Of a stretch of DNA of 53,956 nt, positions 50,514-53,956 are shown one piece after another. The position numbers and the translations under genes were made by a program. Positions within the stretch are counted from its first letter, which is position 1, and each line of letters begins with the position of its first letter. The notes under the pieces were generated by a model. That model saw nothing but the letters and a program-made list of their open reading frames with translations. It was not told where the DNA came from and did not search any database. The DNA is taken from NCBI GenBank assembly GCA_902514695.1, contig CABXRR010000004.1, positions 1 to 53,956 on the forward strand. The letters run 5' to 3'. This DNA comes from an uncultured Pelagibacteraceae bacterium (lineage in GTDB: Bacteria > Pseudomonadota > Alphaproteobacteria > Pelagibacterales > Pelagibacteraceae).

Positions 50514-52283
50514 CTAAACTTTTAAAGGTAGAACTTTAAGTAATATTTTATTTCTCAATTGATCTATGTTTAATTGATTTAGTGTTCTTATTATGAAATA
50601 AATAGTATCTTCGTCAATTCTCTCTAATTTATCTTGTCCAATAACCTCTGCAATTCTCAATAGGACTAGACCTTTTTCATCATTATTAATCATTACCTGA
50701 ATATCTGAGGGTATTTCAGAGTCATCAGATTGATATAAATCATCATATTTTTTAGAAATTTTAATACCATCAAATTTTAATGATTCTAAAAATATTTGAT
50801 CCTTTTTAGAAAAAAAATATTTTTTGTTTTTCTTTATCTTTTTGAGAAAATTATTTACATCTTTTTCAATTTTAGATTTTGAAAAATCTCCATTAAAATA
50901 ATTAATGAGTTTTGATTGATGTAGCACATCTTTATTAAATTTTTTCTCAGAATTATCATTTTCCTTAATTTCTATATTCGTGTAGTAAAAACTCGTCAGA
51001 TTATCAGGAACTTCAGTAGGATTAATTTGTTCCAGAAATTTTTTTAATTCAATATCAAAAGCATTTTCTAGGTTATCATTTTTAAAGGAGTCTTTTAATA
51101 ATTTTAATAATTTGAGTTTTTCAACTAATTCTGATTCGAGAAGTATCTTTTGATAAATTAAAGCTCTTCCCTCAATATTAGATAATGTTTTATAAGACTG
51201 TTTTACATTCAAGAGCTGATTTATATTAAATTGAAAACGTTTATATATTTCAAGTAAGTCTTTTTCAGGATAATTTTTATCATTTGTAGCCTTTTCTAAA
51301 GTTGAAATTTTATTTAACTCTGAAATCTCAATTAATTCAAATGACTTTAATAAGCCAGAAGAAGAAAGATATTTCCAAATTATTTTTTTCGTGGAATCTT
51401 TTGGCTCATAAACAAAATTAGGATCTGATTGATGTGCTAAATAAAAATCAAAAATAGATTTTTCTGATATTGTATTATCTATTTCAGATGTATATCCCAA
51501 TAAATAATTAATTTTTTTTTCAAAATATTTGTTACTAAAACCCAATTCTTTTTTTAGATCAAAGATAAGTTGTGCTTCTTCTTTTTTACCTAAATATATC
51601 AAACAATAAATATTAAACTTAGACAGATATTCATTGTTAAATGATTCTAAATTTTGAGAGAGAATTTCACATGCTTTTTCAATATTTGTTTCAGACAAAT
51701 ATTGGTCAACTAAATATTTAGTCAAATTTGGTTGTAAATTAAACATTTGATTTTTAATTAAATATTCTTCAATTAAATCTAAATCTGAATTTTTTATTAA
51801 CCAATTAGATTTAAAATTTAAAAATTCTTTTTCAGAAATATTTTTTGTTGGATTTTGTGCATTTGTTAATAAAGCAATTTTAATTATTTCAGTTGAGTCT
51901 TTTGAAAGTTTTATTTTATCTAATTTTAAAAAGATATTTTTGATTTGATCTCCATCAGAATTTGACCACATATCTATATCTAAATCATAGTTTTGTGGAT
52001 CATATAAACCATATATTTTTATTTCTTTTGAATTTAAATTTTCATCTGAGGTAACTAAAATATCATTTTTTTGTTTTTGCATATTAAAAATTTCAAATTC
52101 ATTTTTTGAATTAATTTCAATATCTTCTTGAGAAGATTGTGATACTGATGAGTTACTCTCTGAACTTTTTTTTTCAATATTCCAAATATCTACAGGCTGA
52201 TCTTCTGCATAAGCTAAAGATGTAAAAAAAACGATAAATATTAAAAAAAGATTTTTTTTATTTAACGATTTTAAAATTTTCAT
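50514..52283 (-). CDS. Secreted helical protein of unknown function, 589 aa
   Basis: I do not recognise the family. A signal peptide (KKNLFLIFIVFFTSLAYA then EDQ) is clear, so it goes to the periplasm or outer membrane. A conserved-looking PVDIWNIEKK follows, a Ser/Asn-rich linker, then IKIYGLYDPQNYDLDIDMWSNSDGDQI and about 400 residues of helical, repeat-like sequence rich in Lys, Leu and Asn, without visible catalytic motifs; a TPR-like solenoid is possible. Its start overlaps a 59-aa membrane ORF by 26 bp, and def follows. Rhizobial-type adjacency to aroK suggests an envelope gene of old standing (inference). Confidence 0.85.
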   Translation of the reverse strand: MKILKSLNKKNLFLIFIVFFTSLAYAEDQPVDIWNIEKKSSESNSSVSQSSQEDIEINSKNEFEIFNMQKQKNDILVTSDENLNSKEIKIYGLYDPQNYDLDIDMWSNSDGDQIKNIFLKLDKIKLSKDSTEIIKIALLTNAQNPTKNISEKEFLNFKSNWLIKNSDLDLIEEYLIKNQMFNLQPNLTKYLVDQYLSETNIEKACEILSQNLESFNNEYLSKFNIYCLIYLGKKEEAQLIFDLKKELGFSNKYFEKKINYLLGYTSEIDNTISEKSIFDFYLAHQSDPNFVYEPKDSTKKIIWKYLSSSGLLKSFELIEISELNKISTLEKATNDKNYPEKDLLEIYKRFQFNINQLLNVKQSYKTLSNIEGRALIYQKILLESELVEKLKLLKLLKDSFKNDNLENAFDIELKKFLEQINPTEVPDNLTSFYYTNIEIKENDNSEKKFNKDVLHQSKLINYFNGDFSKSKIEKDVNNFLKKIKKNKKYFFSKKDQIFLESLKFDGIKISKKYDDLYQSDDSEIPSDIQVMINNDEKGLVLLRIAEVIGQDKLERIDEDTIYFIIRTLNQLNIDQLRNKILLKVLPLKV

Positions 52284-52437
52284 TAGGAATTATTTTTTCT
52301 ATTTCTTTTTTTGGAGCTGGAAAATCTATTTTATTTAATAAAAAAACAATTACTATTATTGCTACTAAAGCCAAAGTTAATTTAACTATTAACCCAAGAA
52401 TATTAGTTCTCAAACTTGTTTTTTTTATAAATTGCAT
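52258..52437 (-). CDS. Single-helix membrane protein, 59 aa
   Basis: Not in the ORF track. ATG at 52437; product MQFIKKTSLRTNILGLIVKL then a long hydrophobic helix (TLALVAIIVIVFLLN) and KIDFPAPKKEIEKIIPNENFKIVK. Positive residues before the helix predict a cytoplasmic N-terminus and a periplasmic C-terminus. It overlaps the start of the 589-aa secreted protein by 26 bp, so both are probably translated from one mRNA and may act together. Divergent from aroK (57 bp). No family recognised. Confidence 0.65.
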   Translation of the reverse strand: MQFIKKTSLRTNILGLIVKLTLALVAIIVIVFLLNKIDFPAPKKEIEKIIPNENFKIVK

Positions 52438-52494
52438 ATAACTTTAGTTATTTTCAAATTAAGACATATTTGTGTTTTTTCAATACAGAAAATT

Positions 52495-53007
52495 ATGAAA
52501 TCAAAAGGAAATATTGTTTTTTTAGGAATGATGGGCTCAGGAAAGACCTCGATTGGTTCATTAGTTTCGAAAAAATTTAAAATGGATTTTTATGATACTG
52601 ATCAATTGATAGAAAAAAAACTTAACACCAAAATATCAAAAATATTCCAAGAAAAAGGTGAAAAGTTTTTCAGAAACTTAGAGGAGAAAATAACATTACA
52701 AATATTAAAAAATAGAAATATAGTTATTGCTCTGGGAGGTGGAACGTTTTTAAATAAAAAAATTAGAAGTGAAATTCTTAAAAATCATGACTCCATTTGG
52801 TTAGATTGGGAGACAGAGACCCTTTTAAAAAGAATCAAAAATAACCCCAAAAGACCAATTGCATTTAATTCAACCAATACAGAATTAATAAATCTAATTA
52901 AAAAACGCGCTAACATCTATTCAAAGGCATTATATAATATTAACTGTAACAATCTTACAAAAAAACAGATTGTTGATAAAGTTGTAAAAATTTATGAAAC
53001 CAATTAA
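52495..53007 (+). CDS. aroK: Shikimate kinase
   Basis: 170 aa from the ATG at 52495 (MKSKGNIVFLGMMGSGKTSIG); the ORF-track start at 52432 runs over the promoter region and is not supported. Walker A GMMGSGKTS, shikimate-binding DTDQLIE, KFFRNLEEK and ALGGGTFL are conserved. Overlaps aroB by 14 bp; aroK-aroB is the common order in proteobacteria. aroA lies at 18.9 kb in another cluster. Confidence 0.96.
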   Translation: MKSKGNIVFLGMMGSGKTSIGSLVSKKFKMDFYDTDQLIEKKLNTKISKIFQEKGEKFFRNLEEKITLQILKNRNIVIALGGGTFLNKKIRSEILKNHDSIWLDWETETLLKRIKNNPKRPIAFNSTNTELINLIKKRANIYSKALYNINCNNLTKKQIVDKVVKIYETN

Positions 53008-53956
53008 ATTAAAAGTCAATACAAGTAAAGACAGTTATCCAATTATAATTGGGGCAAAACTTTTTTCTCAATTTTCAAAACTAATTAATCAAAATTTAAT
53101 GAAATTTAAAAAATGCTTGTTAGTTATAGACAAAAATGTTCCTAAAAAAAAAATTACTCAAATTAAAAAGGCTTTAAAAAATAAAAAGATATTTATTCAA
53201 TTAATTGAAGCTAACGAAAAAAATAAAAATCAAAAAAATTTAGATTTAATAATAAAAACTTTATTAGAGAAAAATTTTTCTCGACAAGATTGTTTAATTT
53301 CTATTGGTGGTGGTATTACAGGAGATGTAAGTGGGTTTGCTGCAAGTATATTTAAAAGAGGACTGCAATTTATAAATATTCCCACAACTTTATTATCTCA
53401 AGTCGATTCATCTATTGGAGGAAAAACTGGAATTAATACTAATTACGGCAAAAATCTTATAGGAAACTTTTATCAGCCAAAATTAGTTATAAGTGATATT
53501 GACTTTTTAAAATCTCTTCCAAGGAGAGAAATTATTTGTGGTTATGCAGAAATTTTAAAACACTCATTAATCTCAAATAAAAAACTATATCAATTTTTAA
53601 ACAGTAATATTTTAAAAATTTTAGATTTAAAATCTCCTTTTATTGAAAAAGCAATATATGAAAGTTGTAAAATTAAAAAAATGATAGTCGAAAAAGATGA
53701 AAAAGAAAATAATTTGAGAAAAGTTTTAAACTTTGGTCATACTTTTGCTCATGCCTACGAAGCTTCTTTAGGTTATTCAAAAAAATTGAATCATGGAGAA
53801 GCGGTTCTTTTGGGAATTTATTCAGCCATTAATTTTAGTTTAAATAATAATTATTTAAATCAAAGAGATTATAATCTTATTGCTAAACATATTATAAATT
53901 CAAAACTTCCTTATAATATAAAAAATTATTTCAAAAAAAACGATCTTAAAAAAATC
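52994..53956 (+). CDS. aroB: 3-dehydroquinate synthase (partial, C-terminus outside window)
   Basis: Second step of the shikimate pathway, NAD- and zinc-dependent. Read by hand from ATG 52994 to the window edge, 321 codons, so about 45 residues are missing. SIGGGITGDVSGFAASIFKRG, the PTTLLSQVDSSIGGKTGIN loop, the zinc ligands in GYAEILKHSL, NFGHTFAHAYE and LNHGEAVLLG are all intact. Overlaps aroK by 14 bp. Confidence 0.95.
   Translation, partial: MKPIKLKVNTSKDSYPIIIGAKLFSQFSKLINQNLMKFKKCLLVIDKNVPKKKITQIKKALKNKKIFIQLIEANEKNKNQKNLDLIIKTLLEKNFSRQDCLISIGGGITGDVSGFAASIFKRGLQFINIPTTLLSQVDSSIGGKTGINTNYGKNLIGNFYQPKLVISDIDFLKSLPRREIICGYAEILKHSLISNKKLYQFLNSNILKILDLKSPFIEKAIYESCKIKKMIVEKDEKENNLRKVLNFGHTFAHAYEASLGYSKKLNHGEAVLLGIYSAINFSLNNNYLNQRDYNLIAKHIINSKLPYNIKNYFKKNDLKKI

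Noticed and set aside
52432-52494. Extended aroK N-terminus
   Set aside because: Non-conserved and overlaps the divergent 59-aa ORF start; MKSKGNIVFLG is the normal start region.
1-53956. Mobile elements, CRISPR, phage or defence islands
   Set aside because: No transposase, integrase, direct-repeat array or toxin pair recognised; all larger ORFs fit core functions.

Overview
The window looks like chromosomal DNA of a streamlined, very AT-rich marine alphaproteobacterium of the SAR11 / Pelagibacterales type. The grounds are: lysine- and asparagine-rich proteins with poly-A runs; gene ends and starts that overlap almost everywhere; no insertion sequences, prophage or CRISPR; alphaproteobacterial gene orders (aroA-cmk-rpsA-ihfB, trpFBA-accD-folC, murA-DUF2948-hisD-infA, rpmH-rnpA-yidD-yidC, dapD-dapE); a GcrA cell-cycle regulator; and a tRNA-His with A73 and no G-1. 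Species and subclade cannot be read from the sequence alone.

Layout. 1-5 kb: argJ (cut by the window edge), secA, and accA with an extra C-terminal membrane tail. 5-10 kb: glcB (malate synthase G), then recR-ybaB-dnaX behind the SRP RNA. 10-14 kb: pheA-kdsB, a membrane-anchored cytochrome c, and argF-argD. 14-18.9 kb: gcrA, an NDUFA9-like reductase, rnd, kdsD and lptC-lptB. 18.9-28.4 kb: one long plus-strand run of aroA-cmk-rpsA-ihfB-pyrF-trpF-trpB-trpA-accD-folC. 28.4-32.2 kb: trxA, then a nuclease group (sbcB, an MGME1-like PD-(D/E)XK nuclease, rmuC) and a small membrane ORF. 32.2-40 kb: hisG-hisZ-hisS behind tRNA-His, cspA, tRNA-Phe, infA, hisD, DUF2948, murA, dcd and two tiny basic ORFs. 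40-48.3 kb: tRNA-Thr, a TVP38-like membrane protein, rpmH-rnpA-yidD-yidC, argB, a HAD hydrolase, dapD-dapE, a histone-deacetylase-family enzyme and a SET-domain methyltransferase. 48.3 kb to the end: truA-fmt-def, a secreted 589-aa protein of unknown function with a 59-aa membrane partner, and aroK-aroB (aroB is cut by the window edge).

Most content is core metabolism: arginine (argJ, B, D, F), aromatic amino acids (aroA, B, K, pheA, trpF, B, A), histidine (hisG, Z, D), lysine/peptidoglycan (dapD, dapE, murA), fatty acid (accA, accD), KDO/LPS (kdsB, kdsD, lptB, lptC), translation and secretion. I see no clear novel defence or mobile system. The items most worth checking are: the MGME1-like nuclease between sbcB and rmuC; the AccA membrane tail; an A8 slip site in dnaX that would yield a gamma-sized product; a cytidylate kinase without its P-loop lysine; a tryptophan synthase beta subunit with altered catalytic motifs; two tRNAs with altered elbow bases; the tRNA-His/HisRS pair, with hisS starting 5 nt after the tRNA; and a deacetylase/SET-methyltransferase gene pair.
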